64,000 bases of DNA from Perognathus longimembris pacificus. Its lineage: Eukaryota > Chordata > Mammalia > Rodentia > Heteromyidae. Positions 1 through 11,939 of this stretch are shown in pieces. Made by a program: the position numbers and the translations under genes. The notes below the pieces were generated by a model. It searched no databases. It saw nothing but the letters and a program-made list of their open reading frames with translations, and had not been told where the DNA came from. Positions within the stretch are counted from its first letter, which is position 1, and each line of letters begins with the position of its first letter. The DNA lies in contig NC_063170.1 in the NCBI RefSeq assembly GCF_023159225.1, positions 61,230,208 to 61,294,207 of the forward strand. Direction: 5' to 3'.

Positions 1-560
1 TCACCATCACCAGCACTCTTGGAATCACCAGAACCACTATTACTTCCTTTACTGGCTATATGACCACCAGCAACACCACACCAACAGCACCACAACAAAC
101 ACCTCTATTATCTGCTGTACCACCGCACCAGCGAGGACACCATGAAACCAAGCATCCAATGCTGCATTGCACCAGCAGCTCCATTTACACCCAACCAGAA
201 CCATCACTAGTGCCTGGATCACTGGTGCCCACATTAGTACCAGCAGCAGTACTGACAGTTCCACCACTGTCAACAACAGTACCTGAGCCTGTTCAGCTCA
301 AACCGCCATTACCAGGATCAGTACCAGCCGTGCCACCAGTGCTACCATAAGGCCACCAGCAGCAGCACCATTCGAATGACCACTACCACCAGTGACAACA
401 GCAGCATGAGACACCAGTGTCACCAGCACCAGTGGAGCCACCAGAACCCAGGTGCTACCACTAGCACCAGTGCTTCCAGCAGCATAACCATTATGACCAG
501 TGCTACAACATTACCACTACTAGTAGTACCTCAACTATCACTGCCAATACCAACACCACC
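1..560. repeat. degenerate CCA/CAG triplet-rich tract
   Basis: More than 500 bp dominated by cac, cca, cag and acc triplets without a stable period, e.g. caccaccagcagcaccat-like runs at 350-372. It begins before position 1. Open frames of 65 to 96 codons occur in it but are rich in Thr/Pro/Ser only because stops are scarce in this composition. Most likely a decayed trinucleotide satellite. Confidence 0.7.
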
Positions 561-2144
561 CAGCAGTCTGTGAGCACTGTGAGAGGAGCAATACCCCATG
601 AGGAAGATGCTGCCCAGACACTTACATCCCAGGTTATCACTAGTTCTGACCGGCTGCCACCTCCTCCACTGACTTCGGAAGGAGGTACTTCTGGAACTGT
701 TTGGGGTCAGAGAGACAGACAGGAAACTTTATTTGCATGAAGCACTGAAAAGAAGACTCCGTGTTACTTATTTTGAAAATCTGAATGTTTCATATTCACA
801 TACGAATATGTATAATTATACATGCTCCCATTATATTGATATACCCATAAGTATATACACACACACATATTTAGCTATAGATCATTGGTAAGATCACCAA
901 GCTAATTTCTATGTACATGAAATTGTCAATGATCTGGGTGAAGTCATCACATAATTTTATTAAGATGAAGTCATACACAAAATCTCTTACACAGTAAGGA
1001 AAATAATAAGGATTCTGGAACCAGGGTGACGGTTAATAAAACAAGGGAAATGATTCACTAGAGATGGAGGAGAGCAATTCAACATGAACACAGAACTTGA
1101 GACTTTTTCATGGAATGACGTGTCTCAAATTGCCATTGGCTCTAGGCAATCATGATGCAGAATGGAGCCTTCCAATCTTGTTCTTTATAGGCTTTACAAT
1201 GACATCCATTTCTCACCTTTATGTTTTATGTTTAGTGAACCCTATGACCCTACACTGTAAGTTCTGTGAAGGTCTTTTCTGTATTCACAGCTGCAGCTGC
1301 TGGGCATATAGTAGACACTCCTTAAGCATGAATGAGAGGAATAACAAAGCAGGCACACTCTCCTATTTCTAACAGTACCCAGCTTATACATTATATGCAC
1401 TGCCTCAGTAAACCAGAATCATGAAGATTATTAGAGCCACACACTCCATTCATGTGGACTCATTTGGTTTGCTTCCTGAAGTCCTGTGCTCGCTAGCTCT
1501 ACCTCAAACATTTCTGTTAATATTAATTAATTTTGCAGGTTTGAAAAAGAAGTCCTCATATCCCCTCATCTTTCTCTAGAATGAAATAGCATGTATACTT
1601 GCAAATTTTGAGTTTTAATGTTAGGATAGTTCTAGAATTTGGGAAGATAGTTTGATGGTTCCTTTCCCTAGCTGCTGCACATGCAAATTCTTAACATAAT
1701 CAGTTGCTTTTGCTCATTTGGGAAGCTTGGTGGCAGAATGAGATTTCCTGGTGACAGAACTCCTGAATGTCATTATTTTACCAATTTGTCAGTGCTTGTT
1801 ATAAATGAAAATAGCACAGCTCCTGCTAACTGGGTAACTATGTCAGATAGTAATTATAACCTTAAGTGACAAAAACATATTCACTCAACATGCACTAATG
1901 ATCATTGATGATGGACTGAACTCTTGGAAATGTCACATTCCATCAGAATCAGTTACATATGTTTCCTTTGACAAATGCCAAAAGGCAAATTCCTCTATTA
2001 GAAAGGTCAGGTAATTGTGACAATGCGTTGTTATTCAGATAAATTCCCTACTGGTCTAGAGACCAGAGCCTAGTGAAATGGAAATGAACAACTCAGGGAG
2101 ATCCGGATCTATTCACCCATTACTCAGAAAACAAAAACACTAAC
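1..2144 (-). other. CNTN3: CNTN3 intron, 3' side (partial)
   Basis: This is the intron downstream of the last exon in the window and continues beyond position 1. Positions 1-560 are a degenerate triplet-rich tract; 560-735 are GC-richer unique sequence; the rest is AT-rich with no repeat or exon I can name. The expected next exon (start of FNIII-2, with the GGGGSRSELVITW signature) was looked for on the minus strand and not found. Confidence 0.8.
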
Positions 2145-2294
2145 CTGCCTCTTCAGTTCTTACTTTTTCTGAGGGTAAACTGGGCTCTCCACCTCCAATT
2201 TTATTACTGGCTACAACACGGAATTCATATTCCACCCATGGGTTTAACTCCACTACTGTGGCTGCATGTGTGCCGCCATCAATGACTTCAGGCA
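2145..2294 (-). CDS. CNTN3: CNTN3 exon: second half of FNIII domain 1
   Basis: This 150-bp exon reads [20 protein letters not shown], then [20 protein letters not shown] and SEKVRTEEA. It shows the FNIII C-terminal features: L-P-W-EYEFRV with the F-strand tyrosine, and the [11 protein letters not shown] loop. GGTHAA replaces the GKTHTA of human CNTN3 (as recalled), losing a lysine. Acceptor: TTTGCAG. Donor: GTTAGTGT. It ends with the first base of the next codon, consistent with a phase-1 junction into the FNIII-2 exons, which are not in the window. Confidence 0.96.
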
Positions 2295-2402
2295 CTGCAA
2301 AGGAACAGTTGGGAAGATAAGGGTCTGTGGCCGAGGCCTAGTGCTGACTGGAAGTCAGTGTACGTGTGCCCATGGCATCATCTTCATCTTCTGCCCCTTT
2401 AC

Positions 2403-2561
2403 CTGTTGTGACGGTCTGCCAGCCCACGGAGAAGGGTGTCCTAGCCTGAACTGCATAGGACATAACGGGGCTGTGATTATCTGTACCTTCTTCCCAAGAG
2501 AGCTGGGCCGTTGTGTCTGTAATTTCATCTACCTTCACATTTCCTGGGGGCCCAGGTGAAC
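2403..2561 (-). CDS. CNTN3: CNTN3 exon: first half of FNIII domain 1
   Basis: This 159-bp exon reads from [20 protein letters not shown] through [20 protein letters not shown] to [17 protein letters not shown] is the Ig6-FNIII hinge; LSW carries the FNIII B-strand tryptophan; DNHSP and [11 protein letters not shown] are conserved among contactins. GSPGPP (Ser, not Pro) and VKVDEITD fit CNTN3. Acceptor: TTGTTGTCCCCAG. Donor: GTAAAGGG. The last base (G) starts a GTG valine codon completed in the next exon, after an intron of only 108 bp. Confidence 0.96.
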
Positions 2562-3518
2562 CTGGGGACAACAAGAATGCAAATGGTGGGTAGTTCATAT
2601 GCGTCATCCCTTCTACTAAGTGACATGTGTCACGGGACCCCTTCACTCCAACCAATGAATCCCAGTTTTTTCAAATGTACTGGGGGAGAAAGGTCACTTT
2701 TCTAGCCCTAATAACTACCAATTATTTTATATTCCCATTGCTAGATCTTTTTTTTTTTCTGGTGCAATTTATTTATTCATCCATTCTTTTTTTTTATTTA
2801 TAACTTCTTTTTTTTTTTCTCAAATTTTTTATTATCAAACTGACGTACAGAGAGGTTACAGTATCATACGTTGGGCATTGGATACATTTCTTAAATGTGG
2901 AAAGACAATCCAGTAATTCCACAATCACAAAGCTAATGATTTGCAGATAATATCTCACTTCTTAGGTTCTACTCAGCAGGGTTCCTGCACCTTTCTGAAG
3001 TCTATGTTTGTCACTTTGGGTGGGAGGCCTTGCCCTTAAACCTACTGGCCCAGTTCCATGCTTTGTAGTTTGTCACCCTGAAGTATTTTATTCTATGATG
3101 TACTTTACTCATTTTATCTTCAGCTTAAGAGCAAATCAATTCCCTGGCCAGTATCTCAGATTGGGAAAATTTCTGGACATTCTGAATAATTATAATTTTT
3201 TTGGATGTATACACATTCAGACTATATTCCCCCCCAGATTAAATACATGTGCTGAATTAATGACAGGCTCAAAAAAATCAGCATAGCTGTAGAACATCCA
3301 GTTATAATGAGAGCAACTTGGAGGGTGAAGCTGGAATAGGTTTGTATTTCTTTCAACGAACAACTCTCTGGGTTCCCTGGAATATGGCGGTGGGCAGGGA
3401 ACAAGCTATGGGGTACAGCTTGTAAGCGTACATACTATTTTATCACAGTTTCTCCTGCAGGGGGCAAAGCTCAGCTAAGACAGGAAGGTAAACAACCTAA
3501 GGAGACATGCATGCTTAC
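2562..3518 (-). other. CNTN3: CNTN3 intron between Ig6 and FNIII-1
   Basis: A 957-bp intron with GT (GTAAGC) and AG (CCCCAG) ends. It holds a minus-strand L1 3' terminus at about 2805-2893 and otherwise unique AT-rich sequence. The neighbouring intron at 2295-2402 (108 bp, GTAAAG...TTTGCAG) is too short to hold anything else. Confidence 0.9.
2805..2893 (-). mobile_element. L1 3' end, short
   Basis: T-rich tail, then attatcaaactgacgtacag, agaggttacagtatcatacg, ttgggcattggatacatttc. Strongly 5'-truncated insertion in the 957-bp intron. Confidence 0.75.
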
Positions 3519-3636
3519 CTCTTACTATGAGCTGAGCAGCAGAAGACACACTGTCCACACCACTTTGTACCATACAGACATACTTCCCACTGTGCTTCAA
3601 CTGGATGTTTCTGATCATTAAATCACCAGATGAACT
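3519..3636 (-). CDS. CNTN3: CNTN3 exon: second half of Ig domain 6
   Basis: This 118-bp exon reads [20 protein letters not shown], then [19 protein letters not shown]. It has the second Ig6 cysteine in [10 protein letters not shown] and the SSAA-LIVR strand that runs into the Ig-FNIII linker. Glutamine replaces the aspartate that human contactins have in AADLIVRG (as recalled). Acceptor: TTTCTCCCCCACCAG. Donor: GTAAGCAT. It ends with G, completed as GGT by the next exon. This is the last Ig exon; Ig6 packs against the first FNIII domain. Confidence 0.96.
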
Positions 3637-5086
3637 CTGGTGGGGGAGAAAGCAGGTAAGGCATCAACATTATTTACTTTAAAAAATAGCATAAAGAATC
3701 TTGAATGATATAGCCAAAACCACCATTGCCATGAAAGCTGTAGGGATAGAGAAAACACACATGGTACTAGAAGGAAGATGGCTGCAATCAAAGGCATGAA
3801 AATAAAAACAAGTTAAAAGCCATCCATGGCTATAGACCAATATTTCTGCAGACAAATAAATGACTAGCTTTCCTCCTGAGTACTTATGGCTTCAAAAATA
3901 AATGAGAACAGAGATTACAGTCTCAGAGTCTATTGACTTCCACCAGGGTAACAATTCTTTTATTCTCTACTGCTCAGCACCAGCTTAACTCTTTTCTCTG
4001 GTTATAACCCCATTGCAATTATCTGCCTAAGACGGAGAGGGAAGCATTTAGGACTCTAGAGGGAGATAAACACAGCACAACTGGGGGATTGCCATGGTTG
4101 AAACACTTCTGAACACATCGGAGCTTAAAAAGGCTAACAGCTTTTAATTCCTTCAAAAGCTACCAAATTTAGGGACAGGCAATCTAAACCCCTTTCCATG
4201 TAAAATAAATTAAAACATCTTAAATCTTGAAAATAACAGTTACCCATAAAGACATTTGTTGGGCATCCCTTAGCATCACTTAACAGAGCAAATGTATTTC
4301 TAAAAGTTCAAAGTGAAATGGTCCTTGTTTAAAGGGAAATATAAAATCATGTTCATAAAATGACTAAGTTCCAGCCAGTTTCATGTATTAATAAAAATGG
4401 ATTGAAATAAAATAATCTAGGAAGTAAAGCCCTTTGAAAATGATCATCACATTCATATCTGACCTGGTAGAGAGAAAGAAAGTAGTGTTTCAGAAGCATA
4501 ATTAAAAAGATACTTTTATTCTTGGGTTTTATAATAAAATGGATGGATTAAAAGATAAATTCTACTCTCTTGTTTTAAAGTAATTTTCTAAAAATCTTCT
4601 TCGGGGTATCTTAAAATATTACTCCCTATTCTCTGGGTTCTTAATGGGCTCCACACTCTGTTAGCTGGATCAGATGGCTTTAGATGGAATGTCTTGAGAA
4701 GTGGGAGAAACCAGATGTGAGGTGATTGATGGTTACAATTAAATGATAATCCCAAAACTGTGAAGTTTGCACATTTTACTTTCATCAAGCTGAACTTTTT
4801 TCTTTCCCTCCCTTCTACCCTCCCTTTCTCCTCAGGGGTATGTAGAAATGTATCCCCAGGACAAAACCTGCAGAGCTTGCTGACCTTTCCAAAAGTCTTC
4901 AGGTTTTATGAGTTGCATACACTCACAGGGGCATCGTTACCTGTACTACAGAGATCTCTTATTCCCAGGAGGACTGTTACTGCTAAATGCCATCAAAGCA
5001 CTGGATTGAGGATACACTTCCTTACCTTTATTTGCTTATTTTGAAAGCAGTTGGGTAAAAGGATTTTAACAGGACTTTTCACAAGA

Positions 5087-5088
<2 letters not shown>

Positions 5089-5154
<66 letters not shown>

Positions 5155-5164
5155 ACGCGTGCGC
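5089..5164. repeat. (GT)n with GC/CA extension
   Basis: (GT)n at 5089-5143 passes into gcgcgcgcgcacacgcgtgc. About 75 bp of nearly strict purine-pyrimidine alternation next to a SINE tail. Confidence 0.97.
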
Positions 5165-5168
5165 TATT

Positions 5169-5370
5169 TCTGGGGCATGAACTCAGTATCTAGGCAATGT
5201 TACTGAACTTTGAGCTCAAGGAGCCACAGCTCTATTTCTGGCTTTTTGGTAGTTAATTGGAGAGAGGAGTGTCAGAGACTTTCTTATCCAGGCTGACTTT
5301 GAACCACAATCCTCAGATCTCAATCTCTTGAGTAGCTAGAATTACAGGTGTGAGCCCCAGTGCCTGGCTT
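5169..5370 (-). mobile_element. B1-like dimeric SINE with Geo-type right half
   Basis: Reverse-oriented: right half (ggggcatgaactcag, gagccacagctct), then the linker agttaattggagagagg, then the B1-like head (ctcttgagtagctagaattacaggtgtgagc). Its tail side abuts the GT/GC tract at 5089-5164. Confidence 0.8.
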
Positions 5371-5377
5371 AACAAGA

Positions 5378-5410
<33 letters not shown>

Positions 5411-5515
5411 GAACATTAGCTGCTTTTCTCTTTTGAAGGAGTAAGGAAGTGTCTGGTGTTGAGATTGTAGCTTCTGCTGATTTTTGGTACTGACAGAAAA
5501 AGGGAAATAGCTAGA

Positions 5516-5516
<1 letters not shown>

Positions 5517-5553
<37 letters not shown>
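5517..5553. repeat. (CA)n microsatellite
   Basis: About 18 uninterrupted CA units. Confidence 0.97.
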
Positions 5554-5555
<2 letters not shown>

Positions 5556-6119
5556 TAAAGACAGGTAGTCTGACCCATCTTCAGAGGAAATATAATTTAT
5601 AATTTTTGCCCTACAGGGTAGGAAAAGACAACAATATGATACGACCATCTTAGAGTTGAGTGGATAAATAAAAAAAAAAAGAGGAAAATAAAAGGAAAAA
5701 TGAATAGGTATTCTCTCTTTAGTTTCTGTTCATTTCAATTAAATATATTTTCATCATTTATTTTCTATTGCTTTGTCTTTCTAACTGTCTTGTACTGGAA
5801 GATTAGGTAGTAATAACAGTCACATTAACAAAAGTAGACCTAGTGCTTGCCATGTTAGATTCATTCAAGGACACGGAGCTGTTTTAATAGATGATTGTTG
5901 CTCTCCAGAATGTACAAGTTACACTGACAAATTCATAAAGTTTCACAAAAGTTAAATAAAATCACATAATATACATCATGTATTTGACTATGCATTGATA
6001 ATTTGTGTGATTTGGTAGCAGAGAAGAGCAATCAAGAGGCATTTATGAAGTCTATACTCTTTTTCTACATGCTCAACTTTGGATAGAATCACAGGTCAAA
6101 GCAATCATATGACACCTTT

Positions 6120-6265
6120 ATAATTATTTTTTTTAATAAATATTAAAAAATTTACTATTAAAATACTAAATATTTAATTTCTTCTATTAAATATTTATTT
6201 CAGGTTATAAGTATAATGCATCTTGAACAATGTCATCCCTTCCTTCATTCTCCCATATTTATGTA
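6120..6265 (-). mobile_element. L1 3' end, diverged
   Basis: AT-rich tail region, then ggttataagtataatgcatc and ttgaacaatgtcatcccttc, the older 3' UTR variant also seen at 33320 and 48330. Confidence 0.5.
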
Positions 6266-6287
6266 AGATGTATAAGACTTAGATAAG

Positions 6288-6328
6288 AATAAATAAATAA
6301 TTAATAAATAAATAAATAAAATAAAATA
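6288..6328. repeat. (AAAT)n-type repeat
   Basis: Runs of aataaataaataaataaata with minor interruptions. Confidence 0.85.
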
Positions 6329-6862
6329 GAAGTATAGTTAACTGAATTCTGAAATAAAGAAACAATCCAAATTGAACTCTTAAAGAGATTTATATAAGAC
6401 TATAATTCTTAACTGTAATTTCTTCCTTAAAATAAATATTTAATAATAACAATGAAATTAAATGATACCAACATGTTCTAAAATTTCTTATCAAGATGTG
6501 ATTATTTCTAGGCACTCCAAATATATAAAAAATCCCCAAGGATAGATTCATATGCATGAAATAAATTTTTCCCATAAAGTTATTACTGTTAGAGAATATA
6601 GCTATTCGTTTTCTGTGACTAAAAAGTATAGAAGAATACCCAGAAAAAAACTAGGCTCTATTTATCAACATACAGTGCACTCCAAAGATTAGTTCATAAT
6701 ATATTTCTTAGTAACACTGAATAATATTTGAACATATTTTGAAACATGATTGTTATTTGTTAGTGCATAAAATAATTCATAGAAAATGTGGGTCACTAAT
6801 AACCTTTTAGAAAATTTTTGGTAATATCAACGTTTTTTATATATAAAAATAGCATTTGTTCT

Positions 6863-7090
6863 GGGAGGCCAGATGCCCATGTCTCATACCTGTAATCCTA
6901 GTTACTAAGAAGGCTGAGAGCTGAAGATCATGGTTTGAAGCCAGTCTGGGCAGGAAAGTTTGAGACTCATCTCTAATTAACCATTAGGAAACCAGAAGTG
7001 GCACTGTGAATCAAAGTTGTAGAGCACCAGCATTGAGCAATAAACCTCAGGGATAGTACCCAGGACCTGAGTTCAAGCCCTAAAACTAAC
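6863..7090 (+). mobile_element. B1-like dimeric SINE with Geo-type right half
   Basis: Head catacctgtaatcctagttac, middle ctctaattaaccattagg, right half ccagaagtggcactgtg to ctgagttcaagccc, then an A-rich tail. Antisense to CNTN3. Confidence 0.82.
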
Positions 7091-7399
7091 AAAAACCAAA
7101 AACCCAAACTCAAGCCAAACCAAACAGCAAAACCTCCCCAAACTCAATTGGTTCTCTGTTGAAATATTTTGCTAGTCTTTGTTCCTTTTCCCAAACTTTC
7201 CACACCCATTCTTTCCTCAAGTAGAATGGGCTAGAATTGGGACGGTGATGGGTTAAAGTTCCATTTTCCTTACCACTCATCCTAAAGCCCCTTAAAATCC
7301 CTCTCTCAAAGATCAGCAGGGTGCTCCTCAGTCCTTGGTCCTTGGTATACATTGCTGGCCTCAGTGTAAATGTACCTTTATCTAAGAATAAAATATATA

Positions 7400-7657
7400 G
7401 AACTAGGAAAGTGGAAGGGAATATCAAAATCGAGAGGGAGACAAAGGATAAAAAATACAAATGACTACAAAAGCAATACTTACAAAACTGTTTGGTAGAA
7501 ACCAACTGAACAACTCATGGGGGGGGGAGAGGGAAAGGGGGAGGGAGGAGGAGGGAATGAGGGAGGAGGCAACAAACAGTACAAGAAATGTACCCAAGGC
7601 CTAACATATGAAACTGTAACCTCTCTGTACATCACTTTGACAATAAATAAGGAAAAA
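7400..7657 (+). mobile_element. L1 3' UTR and tail
   Basis: gcaatacttacaaaactgtt, a G-rich polypurine tract at 7518-7570, caaacagtacaagaaatgta, then cctctctgtacatcactttg and an A-rich end. It matches the minus-strand copy at 63715-64000 over its length. Confidence 0.8.
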
Positions 7658-8159
7658 AGTCTTTTATGTAAAATTGACTTGGGCTATGGAGAAAGCAGTG
7701 AGTTACACAAAGGCATTGCCACTTAAAAAATAAGACCATTCATCCAAAAACTATTCCTTAAGCAACTAATATACTTCACTTACTTGGAATACAATGCTGA
7801 GGAGAAGAAGTGCTGGCATGTATGGAGCTGACAGCTAAGTGAGGCTACAAATCAATGACTACAGTGCTCAGTGTGAAATTACAGAGTATTTACAAGCTTA
7901 GCATGTGGTGAAGCCACTAATTTCCTGGGGTTCCAGTGAAGATAACTGAGCTAAGATGTTCAGAAGAAGTAAAATTTATCTCAACCAAAAATAGCTGAGC
8001 TTGACTGTATGCACCTGTCCCAACCCGCCCCCCCCCCCCACGTGCTATAAACATAAATACAAGGATCTCCATCCAGGCAGGCCAACAAAAATGTAAAATT
8101 CTATTCAAAAAATAACTAATGCAAAAAAAAAAAGATTAAAAAGACTCTCAGGGAACTGT

Positions 8160-8263
8160 CTAAATTGAGATGCTGTCTTAAGAAATTTTGTCAGTTGGCC
8201 TCAAACCAAGATGCCCTGATCCCTAGTAGCTAGGATTATAGGGTGGAGCATCTGAGCCTGGTT
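8160..8263 (-). mobile_element. B1-like SINE head fragment
   Basis: Only the head is present in reverse: ggcctcaaaccaagatgccc then tagtagctaggattatag and gagcctggtt. Degenerate. Confidence 0.5.
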
Positions 8264-10074
8264 CAGCATCTAGATTCTTCTTCAGTTATTTGCTCATCAA
8301 ACCATAGAAATGTCTCCTAGAGAATAAAACATCACATTTACAAAACATGTAAGAGGTTTATACCCATAAGTGAATTTATAAAAGATCTTTGAAATAAATG
8401 TTAAGGAAAAATCTAGCATGCATCAAATTAAATAGGAAATGGATCTCATTAACTTTTCTTAGTGATGACACGCATGTAATTTACAAAAGAGTACACTTTA
8501 AAAAAAACCCAGTAAAACACTGCAGGATGTGATAACCACAGCAGGTGAAATTAGTAAGCAGACAGATCACTACTAATTTCAGGTAGAGTGGAAGTACATT
8601 GTGAGATCAACCATAAAAAGAAGCAAAGTACAAACTAAACTACAGAAATATAAGAACCTCTTAAGATAATGCCTCTGTAGCATGATGTTTGAGTGTAACA
8701 AATCATCAAAAAATCTAATTTTCTACTAAGCATTCTACATATAAATGCTGCAGTTGGACCACCAACAAGCATAATTTTCCAACTGAAGGAGAAATACAGT
8801 TTGGGGCTATTTAAAAGACAAAGTGGAAGAGGAAGCCCTCCTGCTTTGTCTTTATATTCTTTAAAAATCATTTTTATTTTACAGCCTGAAGAGTTTTCAA
8901 TATTAATCATTTATCACTTCACTGGCTTGTCTTCCAAATGCGGACATGGCCTAGGTGCCTTAAAAACAATGGGCACACAGATGCCTTCTAGAAACTGGAT
9001 GATAACTTCCTCCGTGAAATACATGGGAGGCACATGATGCAGCCCTGCCTTTCTGACCAAGCAAAATCAACCTCACCTCCATCAACCTCAAATGGCTCCC
9101 TCAAGGTCACCTTTCATACAAATGTACTCTGCTCACCTAAGAACAGAAAGAATTGGCGGCCATTGAACCATGGGCACAAGGCCTACCATGGTAAACAGTT
9201 TTAAATCTTCTGATTAACAATTTCTACTGTCACTTGGTTGTCTGAACAGGTGAAATTTATGGCAGGTAAGATGCAATCCATTAATAGAAAAATTTACTTG
9301 ACTTTCTTCAGTACCAATAAACTGGAATAATTGTTCCATTAGAAGATTTAGAGACTCAGCATGCCTCTTCCTAGAGGTTTCCAAGGAGTGACACATTACA
9401 GATCACTCAGACTTGGCGAAAGGCACTTCATGCATATTTTAAGTTGGACCAAATGTCTGATTTGCTACACAGGTGTCCATTTTTTTCAATTTCAACAGCC
9501 AGTTTATATCCATAACTTGAACTTGAGAATTCTGTTTTCTTCTGTGATGGATCATGGGTTGATAGTCAGAAATTGTTGTAGATAGAGATAGACAGGTTGA
9601 CTGATAGGTTGATTGATAGGATACTGAGTTTTAAAATCAGAGCCTTCTGTATGCTAGGAGTATGTTGTACCCACAGAGACAGAATCTCATACACTTTGTA
9701 CCTGAGCTGTCATGTAATTATTATTCTCCCCAATCTCAGCTTTCCATGTAGCTAGAATGAAAAGTATGCCCCAATGGGACCTCTGGGGAGCCTCAAGGAA
9801 CATGCATTCCTTAAGCAACAGATGGGAACCTGTCACCTCAGCTTCAGGGCCTGAGGCAGCAACAGTCATTTGGTTGCGAGACACAGTTCTCTTAGAGGCT
9901 AGAACATAGCAGGTCATACATCTTCATGTAAATTGCTAGGCTGGTGACATCCAGTGTCTATAACATGCTCTCTCCTTGCCTTTACTTGGTGCAAGTGCTG
10001 GTATAAGTAAATGCACTGAACTACAGTGTGGCTGCTTTAGTATCCCAGACCTTATGATATGGACAGCCCAGCAT

Positions 10075-10076
<2 letters not shown>

Positions 10077-10126
<50 letters not shown>
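10077..10126. repeat. (GT)n microsatellite
   Basis: 25 uninterrupted GT units; no SINE recognised beside it. Confidence 0.97.
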
Positions 10127-10130
<4 letters not shown>

Positions 10131-11123
10131 CTCAATCTCCTACTGTCTTCCCGCAGAGACAGTTTGATCTGGCTCCCCAACTTTTCTACCCAGGATACCC
10201 TTGAACCAAGATACTCCTGTGTTCAGCAGCCAAGGATTACCGGCGGGAGTCATCAGTTCCAAGTTTACCAGAGTGTCTTCTATGCTTGTTATTAGAATCA
10301 TGCCTGAACAATCTGCTTGTACCAAATGCTCTATTATTTACTTGATTTTTCTTGAGTTGCTTTCTTAAGCTAATATGCAAATTGATATAGACTATGTATA
10401 TTTTCATCTGAAATTAGAATCTTCTCACAGGATTAATAGTTAACTGCTCAAATGAATTATAAAGCATACAAAAATAACATGAGTGGGTACTGAAAGATAC
10501 TGTAGATAGAGTTTGAATACTGTCAAAAGCCCCGAGACCAAGGCCTGTCTGTGCTCTGTTGATTAAAAAGAGAATTAGACAATGCTAATGACAAATGTAA
10601 CACTACACCAAACCACTCTCCTTGATTTAACCAAAGTGATTTAAATAAAATTGAAATAGAAGAGCGTTCTCATTCTGTGATATATTATTTAATGCTGCCC
10701 TTTTCTGTGCATGGTTTGTGTTTTGAAAAATCACTGCTATACACTTTGTTAAATTCATTATCTCTTAAGGCTGTCTTTGCTATTAATTTACTTGAGGAAT
10801 ATTTTTAAAAAAGTATCAGAAATGCCTGGGCCACAACCCAGGAAAAATTTAGTCAGAATGAACTGGCATACATGACTCTAATAAGCAGTTACAGTAAGCT
10901 CCTGTGAGTCTACATTGTTCAGTCCTCTTTCAACTAAAAATCTGCAATTAATAAACACATGAAGAAACAAGTTAGGCTACAGATTATTCAGCTATATACT
11001 GAATATTTGAGAAACAGATAAAGTGTGTCTATACCACATGCTCATTTCATTTTTCTTCTTTTTTTAAAACCTCCACAGGAGTGCTCTACCACTTGCTCCA
11101 TACCCCGTTACATTTTTACTTTA

Positions 11124-11355
11124 GTTATGATTGAATAGGGTCTTACATTTGTGTTCAAGCTGCTTTGGTACTGCATGGTTCTCCTGTTTATATTTTTCAC
11201 AGATCTGAGATGGCAGGTACGTGTTACCACATCTAGCTTGTATTGGTTGAGATAAAGTTTCTCTACATTTTGCTGGCTGGCCTTAAATGGAAGTCTTTCA
11301 AGTTCCTAAATTCCCAGTAACTAGAATTAAAAGTGTGTGTTAACATTCCTAGCTA
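11124..11355 (-). mobile_element. old B1-like pair
   Basis: Two degenerate B1-type monomers in reverse: gaatagggtcttacatttgt ... gcaggtacgtgttaccacat and gataaagtttctctacattt ... cagtaactagaattaaaagt. Older than the SINEs with Geo-type halves. Confidence 0.5.
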
Positions 11356-11694
11356 CAATGCTCATTTCTTGAGATTACATTGCCTTAGTATGCTCAACAT
11401 AGTCTTAAAACTGAAATGGTAATAATTAAACATAGAGCTAAATTTCTGTGGATATACATAAAAACTTACTGCTTATAATTCTGTATCATCCTTAATACAT
11501 GTGACACATTTTATATAAAATGAAAGGGGCTCAAGTTACAATGGCATACCCCTAAGAAGAATAATTTATCTAATGGATCAGAGTTTGTCATTATTTGTCT
11601 TTGCTCTCCTGTCAGATGTACGAAATCTAGTGAGAGATGTGGCCCTTGTAGAGTGATCTATGACTGGCACATACAATTGAAAGTAGGTTATGTG

Positions 11695-11850
11695 AGGTCA
11701 TAGTTACAGTTGGCATAGATGGGGAGAGAATGATGAAAGGGGTGACACTGATTCAAGATGCCTTTAACTCATACGTTGATGTGTCGAACTGAATCTCTTG
11801 TACAACTATGTAAAGGTAATAAAAATAGATTTAATAAAAAGGAAGGAAAA
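11695..11850 (+). mobile_element. L1 3' end, diverged
   Basis: gcatagatggggagagaatg, ctcttgtacaactatgtaaa, then aataaaaatag and A-rich tail. Fits the older 3' UTR pattern. Confidence 0.5.
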
Positions 11851-11939
11851 TGAATCCATTGATACCAAGCAAGAGTTGTTTGATTCATAAAAAATCCTCA
11901 CCACATTATGCGAAATGACCTAAGTTTACCTCTGGTACT

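Noticed and set aside
60..573. Open frames of 96 and 65 codons rich in Thr, Pro and Ser, possible mucin-like coding exon
   Set aside because: They arise from CCA/CAG/ACC composition that lacks stops. No splice context or known protein fits, and they lie on the strand opposite to CNTN3.
1..2144. Search for the FNIII-2 exons of CNTN3
   Set aside because: No minus-strand frame shows the GGGG-RSELVITW signature; the exons must lie outside the window.
2266..2559. 97-codon plus-strand frame
   Set aside because: It is the complement of the two FNIII-1 exons of CNTN3 and the 108-bp intron between them.
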